A DNA stretch of 64,000 bases from Thermosyntropha sp. (GCF_017656155.1 NZ_JACDOH010000007.1:1-64000); one strand, 5' to 3'. Shown: positions 36,191-47,032, counted from the stretch's first letter. Notes: generated by a model from the letters alone, not told the origin. Numbers and translations: made by a program.

Positions 36191-37486
36191 TTAATAGCCC
36201 TTTACAAGCTGCCATCCGATTCTGGCAGCTTTATCTAGCACTTCTTTTTCATCGAAGGTCTTTATTTCCCTGTTTTCCATAACTATTTTCCCATCAATTA
36301 TTACTGTATTCACATCACCAGCCTGGGCTGCATAAACAACATTAGCCACCAAGTCATATCTGGGCATTATATGAGGGGCATCTAAATCTAAAATAATGAT
36401 ATCTGCTTTTTTCCCTGTCTCAAGTTTCCCTATCTTTTTCTCTAAACCTAAAACTTTTGCTCCATTAGCAGTCGCTATCTTTAATGCCTCATAAGCCGGT
36501 AAGACTGTGGGATCCATAGTATTGACCTTATGTAAAAGGGCACAGGTTCTCATTTCCTGAAGCATGTCCAGATTATTGTTGCTGGATGCTCCGTCCGTGC
36601 CTAAAGCTACTGTAATCCCCTTTTTGAGCATCTGAGGCACAGGAGCTATACCACTCGCCAGCTTCATATTGCTTTCAGGATTGTGAGCTACCCCTACATT
36701 ATGCTTGTTCATTATTTCCATATCATTTTCAGTAAGATGAACACAATGAGCAGCCAGAACCTTGTAATTGAAAAGCCCTAAGCTTTCTAAATGTTCTACC
36801 GGAGTTTTTCCATACTGTTTTTTGATATCTTCAAATTCAGTTTTAGTTTCAGCAACGTGAATATGTATACCTACACCAGTCTTTTCCGCCAGAGCAATAA
36901 CTTTTTTCAAATAATTAGGCGGACAGGTATAAGGAGCATGAGGTCCCAGCATAAAAGTAATCCTGCCATCAGCCCCATTATGCCATGTTTTTATAAGCTC
37001 TTCACTTTGTTTTAAAGCCAGCTCACTTTGCAGCCCAATTCCCACCATGCCCCGGGATAAAACTGCCCGCATCCCGGTTTTTTCCACCGCTTTAGCAACT
37101 TCATCCATACAAAAATACATATCGGCAAAAGTTGTAGTACCCGACTTTATCATTTCGGCAATAGCCAGCATAGTTCCCCAGTAGATATGCTCTTCAGTCA
37201 GTTTTTCCTCCAAAGGCCAAATTTTAGTCTGCAGCCACTCCATTAAAGGCAGGTCATCAGCATATCCTCTAAGGAGAGTCATAGCTGCATGAGTATGGGT
37301 ATTGATAAAGCCAGGCATAGCCAGCTTATTCCCGCCTTCAATTATCTTATCAAAACTGCCTCCTGGTGCATCCCCTTCGCCGATTTCCTTAATTTTATCG
37401 CCGCTTATTACTAAATAACCTTTTTCTATTATTTCATCAGCTTCATTCATCGTAATAATGCTTATATCCTTAAGTAAAATTTCCAT
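36191..37486 (-). CDS. mtaD: 5-methylthioadenosine/S-adenosylhomocysteine deaminase
   Basis: Amidohydrolase that deaminates MTA to methylthioinosine or SAH to S-inosylhomocysteine. NTHTHAAMTLLRGYADDL near residue 57 gives the HxH metal site; HIHVAETKTEFE, LAAHCVHLTEND and LGTDGASSNNNLD follow. The chosen ATG at 37486 lies 8 bases after GGGAGG. It lies downstream of mtnP, mtnA and an aldolase, 32 bases from the last. Because the phosphorylase in this set has an oxopurine-type pocket, MTA deamination before phosphorolysis is the likely role here. Confidence 0.88.
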   Translation of the reverse strand: MEILLKDISIITMNEADEIIEKGYLVISGDKIKEIGEGDAPGGSFDKIIEGGNKLAMPGFINTHTHAAMTLLRGYADDLPLMEWLQTKIWPLEEKLTEEHIYWGTMLAIAEMIKSGTTTFADMYFCMDEVAKAVEKTGMRAVLSRGMVGIGLQSELALKQSEELIKTWHNGADGRITFMLGPHAPYTCPPNYLKKVIALAEKTGVGIHIHVAETKTEFEDIKKQYGKTPVEHLESLGLFNYKVLAAHCVHLTENDMEIMNKHNVGVAHNPESNMKLASGIAPVPQMLKKGITVALGTDGASSNNNLDMLQEMRTCALLHKVNTMDPTVLPAYEALKIATANGAKVLGLEKKIGKLETGKKADIIILDLDAPHIMPRYDLVANVVYAAQAGDVNTVIIDGKIVMENREIKTFDEKEVLDKAARIGWQLVKGY

Positions 37487-37518
37487 GCACACAGCCTCCC
37501 TCTCTATATGAAAAATAA

Positions 37519-38169
37519 TTATTTATCTTTGCTTTGTCCATAAGTCTTAAACTTTTCATGAAGGTATTTTATATCATCAGATGAAAGCACATTTATATTG
37601 CCTAAATGCTGGGCATAAAAGGTTATCATAGCTGTTCTTTCCGCAATATAACATACATTAAGGGCAGCGGAAGGTGAAACATCTCCGGCAATAAGCCCAT
37701 GGTTAGCAAGTAATACCGCTTTTTTATTATTTTCCAAAGTTTTAACTACATTTTCAGCCAGTTCTTCTGTCCCACAGTGCGCATAAGGTGCTACGGGTAT
37801 TTCGTGCCCTACTGCCTGAGCAGTTTCCTCCAATATTATCGGAATAGGACGTCTGGCAACCGCAAAAGCCGTAGCATAAGGGCTGTGCACATGGACAATC
37901 CCTTTTATATCCGGACGATTTTTATAGATAGCCAGATGCAAAACAGTTTCTACCGAAGGCTTAAAAAAGCCTTCTACTACCCGACCTTCAAGGTCAACAA
38001 CCACCATATCTTCATGGCTCAAAGTTCCGTAATCCATACCGCTGGGGGTTATTACCATCAAATCATCTACCAGGGCACTTACATTTCCCCAGGTTCCCGG
38101 AACCAGCCTGGCCTCATAAATCTCCCTGGCTGTCTTGCATACTTCGCGCCTCGCTTCAACACAACGCAT
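37519..38169 (-). CDS. Class II aldolase (Ald2/FucA type), probable methylthioribulose-1-phosphate aldolase
   Basis: 216-residue zinc aldolase of the fuculose-phosphate aldolase family. TWGNVSALVDDLMVITPSG near residue 25 binds phosphate, HVHSPYATAFAV near 92 and LLANHGLIAGD near 152 provide metal His residues. Directly after mtnA (4 bases), so the substrate is most likely 5-methylthioribulose-1-phosphate. An aldolase would cleave it to DHAP and methylthioacetaldehyde (DHAP shunt); the related MtnB dehydratase cannot be excluded, but the mtnC/D genes that would follow are not nearby. Confidence 0.82.
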   Translation of the reverse strand: MRCVEARREVCKTAREIYEARLVPGTWGNVSALVDDLMVITPSGMDYGTLSHEDMVVVDLEGRVVEGFFKPSVETVLHLAIYKNRPDIKGIVHVHSPYATAFAVARRPIPIILEETAQAVGHEIPVAPYAHCGTEELAENVVKTLENNKKAVLLANHGLIAGDVSPSAALNVCYIAERTAMITFYAQHLGNINVLSSDDIKYLHEKFKTYGQSKDK

Positions 38170-38173
38170 ACCA

Positions 38174-39208
38174 TCACTTCCCTTTAAGCATTTTTATACC
38201 TTCAGAAAAAGGCGGAGTTATTACCCCTTTTTCCGTAATTATTCCTTTTATAAGATGGTTGGGAGTAACATCAAAAGCAGGATTAAAAACATCCACATCC
38301 TCGACTGTAATATAAAAATCCTTTATCTTTCGGACCTCATCCTTATCCCGCTCTTCAATCGGAATATCCCCTCCGCTTCCTATATTCAAATCAATGGTAG
38401 AAAGGGGAGCAGCCACATAAAAAGGTATATTATGATGGTAAGCAAGAACAGCCAGGGAATAAGTCCCTATTTTATTGGCCGTATCCCCATTAGCAGCAAT
38501 CCGGTCTGCCCCGACAACAACCACATCTACATTTCCCAAATTCATAACATACCCGGCCATATTGTCAGTTATAAGGGTTACAGGTATATTATCCTGTATA
38601 AGTTCCCATACGGTAAGCCGCGCCCCCTGAAGCACAGGTCTTGTTTCACATGCCCAAACTTTATCTACCCTTCCTTTATTAAATCCAGCCCTTACAACTC
38701 CCAGTGCAGTGCCAAAACCACAGGTAGCTGCTGCCCCGGCATTGCATATAGTCATTACCCGGGCTGAAACAGGCAAAAGCTCACTCCCGTATTCACCTAT
38801 CGCTTCATTAACCTTTATATCTTCCTCATACATCTTGAGTGCCGTCTGTTTAAGCTTTTTCTTAATAATTTCTACATCTTCACCTGCATATTGATTAAAA
38901 ACCTGTTCCATTCTGTTTAATGCCCAGAAAAGATTGACTGCAGTAGGACGGGTAGAAGCCAAAAGATCTTTAGCCTGTTTAAAATAGCTCTTAAGCTCTT
39001 CACGGCTCCCCTTAAACTGAGAAACAGCCATAGCCAATCCGAAAGCAGCTGTGACTCCAATGAGAGGAGCTCCTCTCACCATAAGAAGCTTAATGGCTTC
39101 TGCCACTTTTTCTACCGTATCCAACTTTTCATAAACCACTTCACCAGGAAGCTTTCTTTGGTCTAATACTACTACAACATCGTCTTCAAAATATACTGTT
39201 TTTATCAT
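38174..39208 (-). CDS. mtnA: S-methyl-5-thioribose-1-phosphate isomerase
   Basis: Isomerises MTR-1-P to MTRu-1-P. LMVRGAPLIGVTAAFG near residue 43, TICNAGAAATCGFGTALGV near 152 with the catalytic Cys, and VVVGADRIAANGDTANKIG near 230 with the catalytic Asp are intact. 344 residues. The ATG overlaps the mtnP stop by 4 bases (ATGA), so the two are tightly coupled. Confidence 0.95.
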   Translation of the reverse strand: MIKTVYFEDDVVVVLDQRKLPGEVVYEKLDTVEKVAEAIKLLMVRGAPLIGVTAAFGLAMAVSQFKGSREELKSYFKQAKDLLASTRPTAVNLFWALNRMEQVFNQYAGEDVEIIKKKLKQTALKMYEEDIKVNEAIGEYGSELLPVSARVMTICNAGAAATCGFGTALGVVRAGFNKGRVDKVWACETRPVLQGARLTVWELIQDNIPVTLITDNMAGYVMNLGNVDVVVVGADRIAANGDTANKIGTYSLAVLAYHHNIPFYVAAPLSTIDLNIGSGGDIPIEERDKDEVRKIKDFYITVEDVDVFNPAFDVTPNHLIKGIITEKGVITPPFSEGIKMLKGK

Positions 39209-39996
39209 TTCATAACCCCTTTTTCATTTAGTATCTTGGCACAATCGCATTTCTTTTCTTTCGGAATATATTTAAGACTTGACATAATAAGCTTTCTTAC
39301 CTCATTTATGCTTTCTTTAATCATATCTACCACTTCACTGTGTGTCAAAATATTGGGAGAAATCCCAGCTGCAAAATTAGTAATAATCGATATATTTCCA
39401 TAACACATACCTAACTCACGCGCCAAACAAACCTCCGGCACACTAGTCATCCCTATAACTGACCCGCCTAACATTTTAAACATTGCAATTTCAGCCGCTG
39501 TTTCAAAACGGGGACCTTCAGTACATACATATACCCCGCCATTGTGGATGGTAAGGCCAAGTTCTTTTCCTGCCTTTTCAATTGCGTCCCTTATTTCCGG
39601 ACAGTAAGGAACCGTCATATCACAATGAACTACTCCTTCTTCTCCGCCTTCATAAAAAGTATTTTTGCGGCTTTTGGTAAAATCTAAAAACTGGTCTGCC
39701 AGAACATAATGTCCTGGTTTTAAATCATAATTGAGTGAGCCAACTGCTGCAGTAGCAATTATATTTTTAATCCCTATCTGCTTTAATGCCATAATATTAG
39801 CCCGGTAATTTACCAGATGAGGCGGAACACTGTGTTTCTCTCCATGACGGGCAATAAAAGCTACCTCCATTTCTTCATATTTTCCTATGATAAGTCTAAC
39901 TTCACCATAAGGAGTAGACTCAACCTGCTCTCTGGAATCTTCTAAAAGAGCTGGATCATAAACCCCGGTTCCCCCTATAATAGCAACTTCAGGCAT
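39205..39996 (-). CDS. mtnP: Methylthio-purine nucleoside phosphorylase (MTAP family, probably methylthioinosine-type)
   Basis: Phosphorolysis of a 5'-methylthio-nucleoside to a free base and MTR-1-P. GGTGVYDP at residue 8, ARHGEKHSVPPHLVNYRANI near 49, TEGPRFETAAE near 159 and MTSVPEVCLARE near 183 are typical MTAP features. Human MTAP binds adenine with two Asp in ATDYDCW; the aligned segment here is ITNFAAG, with Asn207 and Ala209. Asn at this place is the mark of 6-oxopurine phosphorylases, so methylthioinosine is a better candidate substrate than MTA. 263 residues with a Cys pair near the C-terminus (KKCDC). Confidence 0.87.
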   Translation of the reverse strand: MPEVAIIGGTGVYDPALLEDSREQVESTPYGEVRLIIGKYEEMEVAFIARHGEKHSVPPHLVNYRANIMALKQIGIKNIIATAAVGSLNYDLKPGHYVLADQFLDFTKSRKNTFYEGGEEGVVHCDMTVPYCPEIRDAIEKAGKELGLTIHNGGVYVCTEGPRFETAAEIAMFKMLGGSVIGMTSVPEVCLARELGMCYGNISIITNFAAGISPNILTHSEVVDMIKESINEVRKLIMSSLKYIPKEKKCDCAKILNEKGVMK

Positions 39997-40013
39997 TAAA
40001 TATCTCCTCCTTC

Positions 40014-41171
40014 TTATTCTTCTTTTACATTGAAGAGCGCTTCAGCAAATAGGACCGGATCAAATTCGCGCAAATCTTCCATACCTTCACCAATGCCTAC
40101 CATTTTTACCGGTATGCCTAATTCTTTAGAAATAGATAATACTATACCACCTTTAGCAGTTCCATCCAATTTAGTCAGGATTATTCCCGATACCCCGGTA
40201 GCTTCCTTAAAAATCTTAGCCTGACTTACTGCATTCTGTCCGGTAGTAGCATCTACAACTAAAAGCACCTCATGAGGAGCAGAAGGAATTTCTCTTTCTA
40301 TTATTTTTCTAACTTTGCTTATTTCCTTCATAAGATTAGTTTTATTCTGCAGCCTGCCTGCTGTATCTATAATAACTATATCAGATTTTCTGGCTTTAGC
40401 AGCATTAAGCGCATCAAAAACTACTGCCCCCGGATCAGCACCTTCCTGATGTTTAATAATCTCAACCCCTACCCGGTCAGCCCATATGCTGAGCTGGTCT
40501 ATGGCAGCTGCCCTGAAAGTGTCGGCTGCCACTAATAAAACTTTCTTATTCTCCTGTTTGAACCTGTAAGCAAGCTTGGCAATAGAAGTAGTCTTACCTG
40601 CTCCGTTAACTCCTACCACCAAAACAACTGCTGGTTTTTCCTGAATATCAACATTAATGCCTGTATCATAATCGCCCAAAATTTTAACGGCTTCCTCTTT
40701 AATAAGCTCCATGATTCGGGAAGAATCGGCTATTTTGTTCTTTTTGGCCGCCCTTCGTATATTTTCCACTAATTCAAGCGAAGTTTCTACTCCTACATCA
40801 GCCTGTATCAAAATATCTTCTAAGCCTTCAAAAAAATCTTCATCCAGTTTTTTATTAGTCTTTACAAGATTAACTATTTTATCACTTATATTAACCCTGG
40901 TTTTGCCCAAGCCTTTCTTAAAACGATCGAACAATCCCTTCTTAGAAGGCTTGTTCCCTTTTTCATCCATTTCATTAATAGACTTAACTGCTTCTTCTGA
41001 AGTTTCTTTCTCAACAGTTATTTCGTCACGCACTATTTCTTTTACTGGCTCATCAACCTCAAAATCTTCTTCATCTACAACTTTAGCTTTAGCTTCTTCT
41101 CTTAATTCCTCCCTTTGTTCCTCTTGCCTTTCTGTTTTTTTCTTTCCTTTAAACCTGTCGAAAAAAGCCAT
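40014..41171 (-). CDS. ftsY: Signal recognition particle receptor FtsY
   Basis: Membrane-associated GTPase that receives SRP-ribosome complexes. An acidic A domain (about residues 1-90, rich in Glu/Lys) precedes the NG domain: P-loop [15 protein letters not shown] near 187, [30 protein letters not shown] and [12 protein letters not shown] at the end. 385 residues from the ATG at 41171, which follows GGAGGATGGAACT. Follows smc by 22 bases; ffh is not in the window. Confidence 0.95.
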   Translation of the reverse strand: MAFFDRFKGKKKTERQEEQREELREEAKAKVVDEEDFEVDEPVKEIVRDEITVEKETSEEAVKSINEMDEKGNKPSKKGLFDRFKKGLGKTRVNISDKIVNLVKTNKKLDEDFFEGLEDILIQADVGVETSLELVENIRRAAKKNKIADSSRIMELIKEEAVKILGDYDTGINVDIQEKPAVVLVVGVNGAGKTTSIAKLAYRFKQENKKVLLVAADTFRAAAIDQLSIWADRVGVEIIKHQEGADPGAVVFDALNAAKARKSDIVIIDTAGRLQNKTNLMKEISKVRKIIEREIPSAPHEVLLVVDATTGQNAVSQAKIFKEATGVSGIILTKLDGTAKGGIVLSISKELGIPVKMVGIGEGMEDLREFDPVLFAEALFNVKEE

Positions 41172-41193
41172 AGTTCCATCCTCCATCCTTTAA

Positions 41194-44100
41194 CTATCCT
41201 GCTATACTTTCAACATCCTCCATAGTCAAAGTTAAAACTGAAGAAACGCCTTTTTCCGGCATCGTTACTCCATAAATGACTTCTCCTGACTCAATAGTAG
41301 CCTGACGATGTGTTATTATAATAAATTGAATTTCATCAGACATCTTTTTTACAAAACGTGAAAAGCGGTTAAGATTGCTTTCATCCAGTGCTGCATCAAT
41401 CTCATCTAAAAGGCAGAAAGGCGCCGGTTTTAGGCGCAAAAGTGCAAAAATAAAAGCTATGCAGGTAAGCGCCCTTTCTCCTCCTGAAAGAAGGCTCAAT
41501 GATTGAGTTCTCTTCCCCGGCATTTTTACCTCAATTTCTACCCCTGACTGCAGTTCATCTTCAGCCGGTTCAAGTTTAAGCCGTGCCTCTCCACCCCCAA
41601 AAATCTCTATAAAAGTTTTTCTGAAGCTTTCGCTTGCTTTAGTCAAAAACCGGGAAAAATCACGGTGCATCAGTTTTTCCGTTTCTTCAAGCAGTTTTTC
41701 TAACGATTCCTTCCCCTCTTTAAGGTCTTCATACTGCTGGATTAAAAAATCATATCTTTGTTTTATTTCCTGATATGATTTTATTGCCTCAACATCTACC
41801 GGTCCCATTTTTTCAATCTCTCTGCTTAAAATTTCCATTCTCTTCTTATATTCATTAACTTCCTTAACCGCAGGCAATTTGGGGAAAACCTGTGGAGGCG
41901 GGCATTTAAAATCTTCTAAAAACTTTTGGCTAACATTATCATTTTCGGTTTCTAAACGCGCAAGCGCAATCTCTAAATTTTTAATCTGATTATCTGTCTT
42001 CAAAATATCAGATTTTAATGGCTCAATACTCATGCGCAGTTCTTCTAACTGCTGTTTTAAAGCTTCCTCTTTTTTTCGAACCTTAGAAATTTCCCCGTTT
42101 ACAGAATCAAGCTGGCTAAAATTATAATCCAATTTTCGCTTAGTTTCGATAAGATTTTTTTTCTCTTCTTCTATTTCCAATAAAAGTTTTTTCTCCAGCT
42201 CCTGTGCTTCGCTTACCGCCTGACGGTAAGAAGACTCTACCTCTTTAAACTGCTTTATATTATGTTTAAAGTTTTCTAATTCTTTTAATTTCATTTTTAT
42301 CTGCTCATTGTAAGAAGAAAGCCTTTCATCGTACACCTTAAAATCTCGTTTTTTATCTTCCAGTTCCTGCTTTAAAATATCTAGTTCTGCAGCTATTTCT
42401 TCACTGGCCCCATATTTTTCTTCCTGTTCTCTTCCTAAAATACTTATTTCCTGTTCAAGTTCACAAAATTCCCGTTCTATCATACTTTGTTCACGGACTA
42501 ATGCCTGTTTTTCTTTTTCCAAAGAGCTTATGTCTTCTTCTAAGTCAAAGAGCTTATTTTTAAGCATTTCATAGGTAAAATTAATCTCTGAAAACCTGTT
42601 TTTTTGTTCCGCTATAGTCTTTTCCAATCCTTCAAGTTCCCGTTTAAATTTAAACAAAAGTTTATCCTCTTTAGCCAGCACTATTTCAATATTTTTCTTT
42701 TCCTCAGCTAGTTTTCTGGCTTCACTTTTATAATAAAGGGGGGTTTTGACATCTTCCTTTTTGCTTCCCCCTGTCATAGCACCGCTGGGATTTATAATTT
42801 CCCCTTCCAAAGTTACTATGCGCAGAGGAAAATCAAAAACCTTAAATAAAATAATACCCTGTTTTACCTCATTTACAACTACTACCCGCCCTAAAAGATA
42901 TTCTACCGCTTTCTCATAAATCGGATCATATTTTACTAACCTTGACGCTATTCCTAAAACGCCTTCTCTTTTTTCCAGTTCTTTTGCTATTCTATCTGGT
43001 ATCTTCTGCACCTTTAAAATATCCAAGGGTAAAAAGGTTACCCTTCCTGCTTTACTCTGTTTCAACAAACTAATAGCCCTTTCGGCAGTTGCCGCTTTAT
43101 CTACTACTATGTTTTCCAATCCCCTACCTGCTGCGGCATCAAACGCAATTTCCATGCCAGGGGGGACTTCGATTAATTCGCCTAATACACCTAATATACC
43201 AGGTATTTTACTTTTAGCATTCAATATAAACCGGACAGCCGAAGAATAACCTCCCAGCTTCTTTTGAATATCATCTATGTACGCTATTTTATGGGATAAT
43301 TCCATTTTTTTGCGGTTTAAATCATCTATCCTCTGATTTATCTGGCTTATTTGGGACAAAACCGCATTCTTTTCTGCCAAAATCGTTTCCAACTCTTCTT
43401 TCATCCTGGGAATTTCTTCTTCATTTTCAGCTTTTTTCTGTTTTAAAAACATAATTTCTTCATGTTGTTTTTTTATCCGTTCACACAGCTCTTCTAACTT
43501 TATATCAAGCCTTTCCTTCTTTTCTTTAACTTTTTTAATCCTCTCTTCAGTCTTGATAAATTTATTCCTGGCGTAAGCTGCCTGTTCAGTAATTTTAAAT
43601 ACCTGTTCTTTTTTTACCTCGAATTCCCAGCTCTTATCTTCGATCTCCTGGCCTAATATCTGCAGCTTTTCTTCTAACTCCTGATATTTTCTCAGTTTTT
43701 CATTATATTCTTTCTCTTTTTTCAGACAGTCAATGTTTATTTTTTCTATTTCTTCTCTGACCTTGGTAATCATCTGGCTGTATCTTATATTATCTTCTCT
43801 CGCAGATCTTAGTCTCTCCTCTTTATTGTTTATTTTTTCTTGGCTCAAACCTATCGTGCTTTTAAGCGCATTTAAATCTGATTCCAAAAGATACTTACGC
43901 TCTTTAAGACTTTCCAGGTCTTTCTGCTCTTTTAACAGCTTCTCTTCCAAGCCTTTAAGGGCGAACTCTTTTTCTTTTACAACTGAATTCAGGCTATTAA
44001 GCTTTTCTCTTTTTTCCTTCAAAGCTTTACAGTTTTTATCAATTTCATTCTTTATCCTGGCAATTTCAAAAAGCATTACCTTATGTTTAAAGAAATTAAA

Positions 44101-44763
44101 TTCATCTGTAAGCCTTAAATAAATCTCCGCTCGGGCTGCTTTCTGTTCCAGCTCATCCTTTTGATGAACAATTTCTCCCAATATATCGTCAAGCCTAATC
44201 AAATCATTGCTGGTAGCTTCTATTCTTGCTTTTACTTCATTTATCTGCTGACGGTATTTTATTACCCCTGAAGCCTCTTCCAGTAAAAGCCTGCGGTCTA
44301 AAGGCTGCCCATTCAAAACCTTTTCCAATTCTCCCTGGCTTATTATAGAATATCCACATTTGCCCAATCCAGTTCCGGTAAAAAGCTTATTTACATCTTT
44401 CATCCGGACTCTGGACTTATTAATATAAAACTCACTTTCCCCGGAACGGAAAATCTTTCTTCCTACAGTTATCTCGCTAAAATCCAGCGGCAGCACATTA
44501 TCCTCATTATCCAAGGTAAGCTCTACACTAGCCATGCTGAGAGGCCTTGCCCTATCAGTCCCATTAAAAATTACATCCTCACTTTTCTGCCCCCTGAGCT
44601 GCCTTACATTGGCTTCTCCCAAAACCCAGCGCACAGCATCTACCAGATTACTTTTGCCACAGCCATTAGGCCCTACAATAATATTAACTCCGGGTTTGAA
44701 ATAAATTTCGGTATTATCGGCAAAAGATTTAAACCCCTTCATCTCCAGCTTCTTAAGGTACAC
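41194..44763 (-). CDS. smc: Chromosome partition protein Smc
   Basis: Condensin ATPase for chromosome organisation and segregation. 1189 residues: N-terminal head with Walker [15 protein letters not shown] near 32, a long coiled coil, hinge at about 500-660 ([20 protein letters not shown] and [11 protein letters not shown]), a second coiled coil, then the ABC signature [12 protein letters not shown] near 1090 and Walker [16 protein letters not shown] near 1115. GTG start at 44763 after AGGAGGAAAAGAA. Upstream of ftsY; birA lies 11 bases before it. Confidence 0.97.
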   Translation of the reverse strand: MYLKKLEMKGFKSFADNTEIYFKPGVNIIVGPNGCGKSNLVDAVRWVLGEANVRQLRGQKSEDVIFNGTDRARPLSMASVELTLDNEDNVLPLDFSEITVGRKIFRSGESEFYINKSRVRMKDVNKLFTGTGLGKCGYSIISQGELEKVLNGQPLDRRLLLEEASGVIKYRQQINEVKARIEATSNDLIRLDDILGEIVHQKDELEQKAARAEIYLRLTDEFNFFKHKVMLFEIARIKNEIDKNCKALKEKREKLNSLNSVVKEKEFALKGLEEKLLKEQKDLESLKERKYLLESDLNALKSTIGLSQEKINNKEERLRSAREDNIRYSQMITKVREEIEKINIDCLKKEKEYNEKLRKYQELEEKLQILGQEIEDKSWEFEVKKEQVFKITEQAAYARNKFIKTEERIKKVKEKKERLDIKLEELCERIKKQHEEIMFLKQKKAENEEEIPRMKEELETILAEKNAVLSQISQINQRIDDLNRKKMELSHKIAYIDDIQKKLGGYSSAVRFILNAKSKIPGILGVLGELIEVPPGMEIAFDAAAGRGLENIVVDKAATAERAISLLKQSKAGRVTFLPLDILKVQKIPDRIAKELEKREGVLGIASRLVKYDPIYEKAVEYLLGRVVVVNEVKQGIILFKVFDFPLRIVTLEGEIINPSGAMTGGSKKEDVKTPLYYKSEARKLAEEKKNIEIVLAKEDKLLFKFKRELEGLEKTIAEQKNRFSEINFTYEMLKNKLFDLEEDISSLEKEKQALVREQSMIEREFCELEQEISILGREQEEKYGASEEIAAELDILKQELEDKKRDFKVYDERLSSYNEQIKMKLKELENFKHNIKQFKEVESSYRQAVSEAQELEKKLLLEIEEEKKNLIETKRKLDYNFSQLDSVNGEISKVRKKEEALKQQLEELRMSIEPLKSDILKTDNQIKNLEIALARLETENDNVSQKFLEDFKCPPPQVFPKLPAVKEVNEYKKRMEILSREIEKMGPVDVEAIKSYQEIKQRYDFLIQQYEDLKEGKESLEKLLEETEKLMHRDFSRFLTKASESFRKTFIEIFGGGEARLKLEPAEDELQSGVEIEVKMPGKRTQSLSLLSGGERALTCIAFIFALLRLKPAPFCLLDEIDAALDESNLNRFSRFVKKMSDEIQFIIITHRQATIESGEVIYGVTMPEKGVSSVLTLTMEDVESIAG

Positions 44764-44774
44764 TTCTTTTCCTC

Positions 44775-45746
44775 CTAAAGTCCAATAATACTCACATCGC
44801 CTGTACTTACCCTTATAATCTCTTTTCCAGTATTGATAAGCATATTTCCCATCAAATCTATATCCTCATTTATTCCTTCTATCACGCGTTCTCCTCTTTT
44901 AACCATTACCTTTTTCCCTAAATGCATACATCTATCTTTAAATTTATCTAAAATCGGGGCAAAACCATTTTCCAAAAAAAGAAGATAGCAAGACTCAAGT
45001 CCCTCTAATACTTCAGCTAAAACTCGGTTAATATCATGTTCCCTTCCTGACTCTATATAAAGCGAAGTAGCTGTTTCTCTTACCGCTAAAGGCAAATCCT
45101 CTTCTCTGAGATTAACATTTATGCCTATCCCTGCAATAAGATAGTAAGTCGTATCAATTTCTCCATTTAATTCCAGAAGGATGCCGGCAATCTTCTTATC
45201 CTGATAATAAACATCATTGGGCCACTTTATATAACATTCATCTGGCAGAAACTTGCTCAAACTATTACAAAGACCTGCAGCAAACACCAGCGATAAAAGC
45301 GCAATTTCACTTACCGATAAAATCGGATGCAGAACTAAAGAAAACCAAAGTCCTCCGACAGGGGACTCCCATCTTCTCTGCAGCCTCCCTCTGCCTGATG
45401 TTTGTTTTAAAGCAGTAATCACAGTTCCTTCTTCAATCTCATTCTTTTTCAAAATCCGCTTAGCTTCTTCATTAGTTGAATCAAGGCAGTTATAATAAAT
45501 AATATTACGTCCGAAAATTCTAGTCTTTAAAACTTCTTTCACAGCTGCCGGAACAATCACGTCTTTTTTATTTTTTAAAACATATCCTCTGCCGCTTACT
45601 GCCTCAATATCATATCCTTCAGCCTTAAGTGCCTCAATATGCTTCCATACTGCTACCCTGGTTATACCTAGTCTTTCTGCCATTTCACTGCCAGATATGT
45701 AGCCCTCTTCCTGCCTATAAAGTTCGTTTAAAATCTTCTCTCGCAT
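44775..45746 (-). CDS. birA: Biotin protein ligase / biotin operon repressor
   Basis: Attaches biotin to carboxylases and, with its N-terminal winged helix (about residues 1-60, GYISGSEMAERLGITRVAVWKHI), can repress biotin genes. The biotinyl-AMP motif, normally GRGRxGRxW, reads GRGRLQRRW here, with Gln123 at the second Gly. The catalytic KWPNDVYY near residue 185 and a C-terminal SH3-like domain are normal. 323 residues. ATG after GAGGAGATAAGGGAT. Confidence 0.93.
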   Translation of the reverse strand: MREKILNELYRQEEGYISGSEMAERLGITRVAVWKHIEALKAEGYDIEAVSGRGYVLKNKKDVIVPAAVKEVLKTRIFGRNIIYYNCLDSTNEEAKRILKKNEIEEGTVITALKQTSGRGRLQRRWESPVGGLWFSLVLHPILSVSEIALLSLVFAAGLCNSLSKFLPDECYIKWPNDVYYQDKKIAGILLELNGEIDTTYYLIAGIGINVNLREEDLPLAVRETATSLYIESGREHDINRVLAEVLEGLESCYLLFLENGFAPILDKFKDRCMHLGKKVMVKRGERVIEGINEDIDLMGNMLINTGKEIIRVSTGDVSIIGL

Positions 45747-45889
45747 ATCCCTTATCTCCTCAATTTAAATCAACTGCCACAAGTTATAAGAAATATCTGC
45801 CGCATTATCGTTGATTTATTTGACAAAGACCATAAAACTCCTCTTTTTTAAAGTCGACAACATAGGTAAAATCCTGGCTTATTCCATAA

Positions 45890-45926
45890 AAAAAGGCTAA
45901 AGTATTAAGACTGCTTTAGCCTTTTT
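45890..45926. terminator. Terminator after the radical SAM gene
   Basis: A 13-bp stem AAAAAGGCTAAAG/CTTTAGCCTTTTT, symmetric and T-rich on both strands, 18 bases beyond the stop at 45944. It isolates birA-smc-ftsY from the upstream operon. Confidence 0.85.
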
Positions 45927-45943
45927 CATCGTAAAACCTCATT

Positions 45944-47032
45944 TTATGAATGACAAATGCGCTGGACATCTTGCAAAAAACTTGTCCTGGATAAAATCTT
46001 ATCTATCCTTTCTCCATCAAAACTCATCCCTATATCATCAGGATCAATTAAAGGACAAGGTTTTACCTTAACTTTTATCCCCAGCTCCTTTCGGTAAAAA
46101 TCTATATTTTCTCTCTTATAGCCCACCATTTTGGAAACATCTCGCGGATTAACCAGAAAAACAACTTCTCCTTTATAAGATAAATTCAAACCTTCAGAAA
46201 GCAGCTTTTCGCCTTGTCTCCTGAACACTTCCTGTTCTACCAGTTCGCCAAAAGCGGGATGAAAAGGTCCTGCTCTTACTACCCCTTCTGAACGTAATTC
46301 TTCAGATGGTTGCAGTCCCATCCGGATGACCTCTATGTCGTAATAATTAAAAATTAAAAACATATCCGCAGATATTGCCACTGCTTTCTCTAAAGCTAAT
46401 GGCTGATACTCCCCGGAAATAAGCATTTTTTCCAAACGGGTTCCGGATATAACCAAAGTAGGATATATTCTTACCATATCCGGCTTTAATTGGGCTGCAA
46501 TACAGGCAGACCCTTGCGAGCGTTCATATGTGTCTTCCGGCAGTCCAATCATAAGCTGAATACCCAGCTTAAAACCATATTCTTTTATAAGATGACAGGC
46601 TTTAAAAACATCGCAAACCCTATAACCACGACACGATGCTTTTAAAACCTCATCATATAAAGACTGCACTCCAAGCTCAATAGTCTCAACATGCCAGAAC
46701 TTTAAAAAACTCAAAATTTCGTGGTTAATAAAATCCGGCCGGGTAGATATCCGTATTGATTTGACTCTGCCTTTTTCAATGTAAGGAGCCACCCTTGCCA
46801 AATATGCTTCCTGCAATTCTTGTTCAATAGCAGTAAAGCTTCCACCAAAAAAAGCAACTTCAACTACTGCATCATCAGAAACCGTAGCTAAATGCTCATC
46901 GATTATGCGGCTGACCTCTTCAGGTGAAACTACCCCATTTGGAGCTGCTATTTTTTTCTGATTGCAGAATATACAATTAAATGGGCAACCTAAATGAGGT
47001 ACAAAAACAGGTATATTAACATGTCGCCTCAA
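45944..47032 (-). CDS. Radical SAM protein, Elp3-like
   Basis: 362 residues. The cluster motif CPFNCIFC is at about residue 16, followed by AFFGGSFTAIEQELQEAYLA near 63 and ELGVQSLYDEVLKASCRGY near 120, the layout of Elp3/YhcC-like radical SAM enzymes. No GNAT domain follows, so it is not a full Elp3. Substrate unknown; members of this group are encoded beside rnc and smc in many Firmicutes. TTG start at 47032 after AAAAGGAGAAGTAAA, overlapping the rnc stop by 3 bases. Confidence 0.85.
   Translation of the reverse strand: MRRHVNIPVFVPHLGCPFNCIFCNQKKIAAPNGVVSPEEVSRIIDEHLATVSDDAVVEVAFFGGSFTAIEQELQEAYLARVAPYIEKGRVKSIRISTRPDFINHEILSFLKFWHVETIELGVQSLYDEVLKASCRGYRVCDVFKACHLIKEYGFKLGIQLMIGLPEDTYERSQGSACIAAQLKPDMVRIYPTLVISGTRLEKMLISGEYQPLALEKAVAISADMFLIFNYYDIEVIRMGLQPSEELRSEGVVRAGPFHPAFGELVEQEVFRRQGEKLLSEGLNLSYKGEVVFLVNPRDVSKMVGYKRENIDFYRKELGIKVKVKPCPLIDPDDIGMSFDGERIDKILSRTSFLQDVQRICHS

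Noticed and set aside
40711-41193. Plus-strand 160-residue frame opposite ftsY.
   Set aside because: Ser-rich low-complexity product caused by the Lys/Glu-rich codons of ftsY on the other strand; no ribosome binding site.
43733-44122. Plus-strand 129-residue frame opposite the smc coiled coil.
   Set aside because: Repetitive Ser/Leu antisense shadow of the coiled-coil codons.
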